Shown piece after piece: positions 63,622 through 64,000 of a stretch of 64,000 bases of DNA; positions within the stretch are counted from its first letter, which is position 1; each line of letters opens with the position of its first letter. Origin of the DNA: Sulfitobacter sp. M05 (lineage in GTDB: Bacteria; Pseudomonadota; Alphaproteobacteria; Rhodobacterales; Rhodobacteraceae); assembly GCF_029285175.1 (NCBI RefSeq), contig NZ_JABEDH010000005.1, positions 62,001-126,000 on the forward strand, read 5' to 3'. The notes beneath the pieces were generated by a model. The model did no database searches and had not been told where the DNA came from. It worked only from the letters and a program-made list of their open reading frames with translations. A program made the translations under genes and the position numbers.

Positions 63622-64000
63622 TTAGCGGGTCGGAACCGGCACGTCCCCACGGTAGTCGTAAAAACCGCGCTGTGATTTGCGCCCCAGCCAGCCGGCCTCG
63701 ACGTATTTAGTCAACAACGGGCAGGGCCGGTACTTGGTATCTGCAAGACCGTCGTGCAACACATTCATAATCGCCAGACAGGTATCCAACCCGATGAAAT
63801 CCGCCAGTTCCAGCGGTCCCATTGGATGGTTCGCACCCAGCTTCAATGAACTGTCGATTGACTGAACGTTCCCCACGCCCTCATACAGCGTATAGACCGC
63901 TTCGTTGATCATCGGCATCAGAATCCGGTTTACGATAAAGGCGGGAAAGTCCTCGGCAGAGGCGGATGTCTTGCCCAGTCTTTCCACCACATTCTTGCAA
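63622..64000 (-). CDS. 3-hydroxyacyl-CoA (3-hydroxybutyryl-CoA) dehydrogenase, C-terminal part
   Basis: Partial: the gene's 5' part lies beyond the window. The visible 126 residues are the C-terminal domain: [97 protein letters not shown]. [15 protein letters not shown] and GRKSxRGFYDY are the family marks. It oxidises 3-hydroxyacyl-CoA with NAD(P)+, likely serving C4 metabolism; the N-terminal cofactor domain cannot be seen. Confidence 0.9.
   Translation of the reverse strand, partial: CKNVVERLGKTSASAEDFPAFIVNRILMPMINEAVYTLYEGVGNVQSIDSSLKLGANHPMGPLELADFIGLDTCLAIMNVLHDGLADTKYRPCPLLTKYVEAGWLGRKSQRGFYDYRGDVPVPTR

Noticed and set aside
63258..63710. Gene in the 327-base gap near the window end
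   Set aside because: The open frame overlaps the acyltransferase and dehydrogenase genes, and its only likeness to another frame is the DNA repeat.
1..64000. Mobile elements, prophage, CRISPR arrays, tRNA and rRNA genes
   Set aside because: No transposase, integrase, phage structural gene, direct-repeat array or tRNA/rRNA signature was recognised in any gap.

Overview
The window reads as a stretch of alphaproteobacterial chromosome, most likely from the Roseobacter group of the Rhodobacteraceae. The reasons are the gene content and order: mipZ; an rpsP/rimM/trmD/rplS block; an F0-only ATP synthase operon with separate b and b' subunits; three tandem peptide deformylase genes before fmt; chvI-chvG-hprK-rapZ-EIIA-HPr next to pckA; and a methylsuccinyl-CoA dehydrogenase typical of the ethylmalonyl-CoA pathway. 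G+C looks close to 60%. The organism is inferred; no rRNA gene is present to settle it.

Layout. 1-3.5 kb: a DMT exporter, mipZ, a cytoplasmic peptidoglycan-binding-domain protein, and rpmE/rplS. 3.9-5.1 kb: ppk2 and a YdcH-like gene on the plus strand. 5.1-12 kb: a long minus-strand run ffh - two GNAT genes - chorismate mutase - rpsP - bluB - small membrane ORF - rimM - sulfotransferase-like - trmD, much of it joined by 4-base ATGA overlaps. 12-15.7 kb: LysR/DMT, ArsR, a DUF1127-like gene and a second LysR. 15.9-18.5 kb: atpI-B-E-F'-F, with a perfect 18-bp hairpin after atpE and a strong terminator at the end. 18.6-28.6 kb: a GntR regulator, a small lipoprotein, smc, rhodanese, lytic transglycosylase, cbiB-cobC, a degenerate receiver protein and a glutathionyl-hydroquinone reductase. 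28.7-32.5 kb: a desaturase, a duplicated-domain HxlR regulator facing a VOC protein, and a MalY/PatB enzyme. 32.6-40.4 kb: def-def-def-like-fmt, the minus-strand ispH to TRIC operon, and a receiver/degenerate-GGDEF protein. 40.4-50 kb: NYN, folK, rpoZ, rsh, DUF2062, pdxJ-acpS-lepB-rnc-era-DUF1491-recO. 50-53.6 kb: META, TetR, mcd and TauE. 53.6-55.9 kb: an XRE / LysR-like / GNAT-like cluster of unknown function. 56-63.3 kb: pckA, chvIG, the regulatory PTS and an acyltransferase. The window ends inside a 3-hydroxyacyl-CoA dehydrogenase gene.

How the parts fit. Most of the window is housekeeping: translation (L31, L19, S16, TrmD, RimM, Def, Fmt), export (Ffh, LepB), RNA maturation (Rnc, Era), chromosome handling (Smc, MipZ), energy (F0, PckA) and cobalamin (BluB, CbiB, CobC). 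Regulatory layers are (p)ppGpp (Rsh with RpoZ), ChvIG linked to HprK/HPr/EIIA, and probably CtrA: sites of the form TTAA-N7-TTAA lie upstream of three genes. I saw no tRNA, rRNA, insertion sequence, prophage or CRISPR array. The most unusual items are the XRE/LysR-like/GNAT-like cluster with two palindromes, the third deformylase with altered metal-binding residues, the atpE hairpin, the CtrA-like boxes and two families of short dispersed intergenic repeats.
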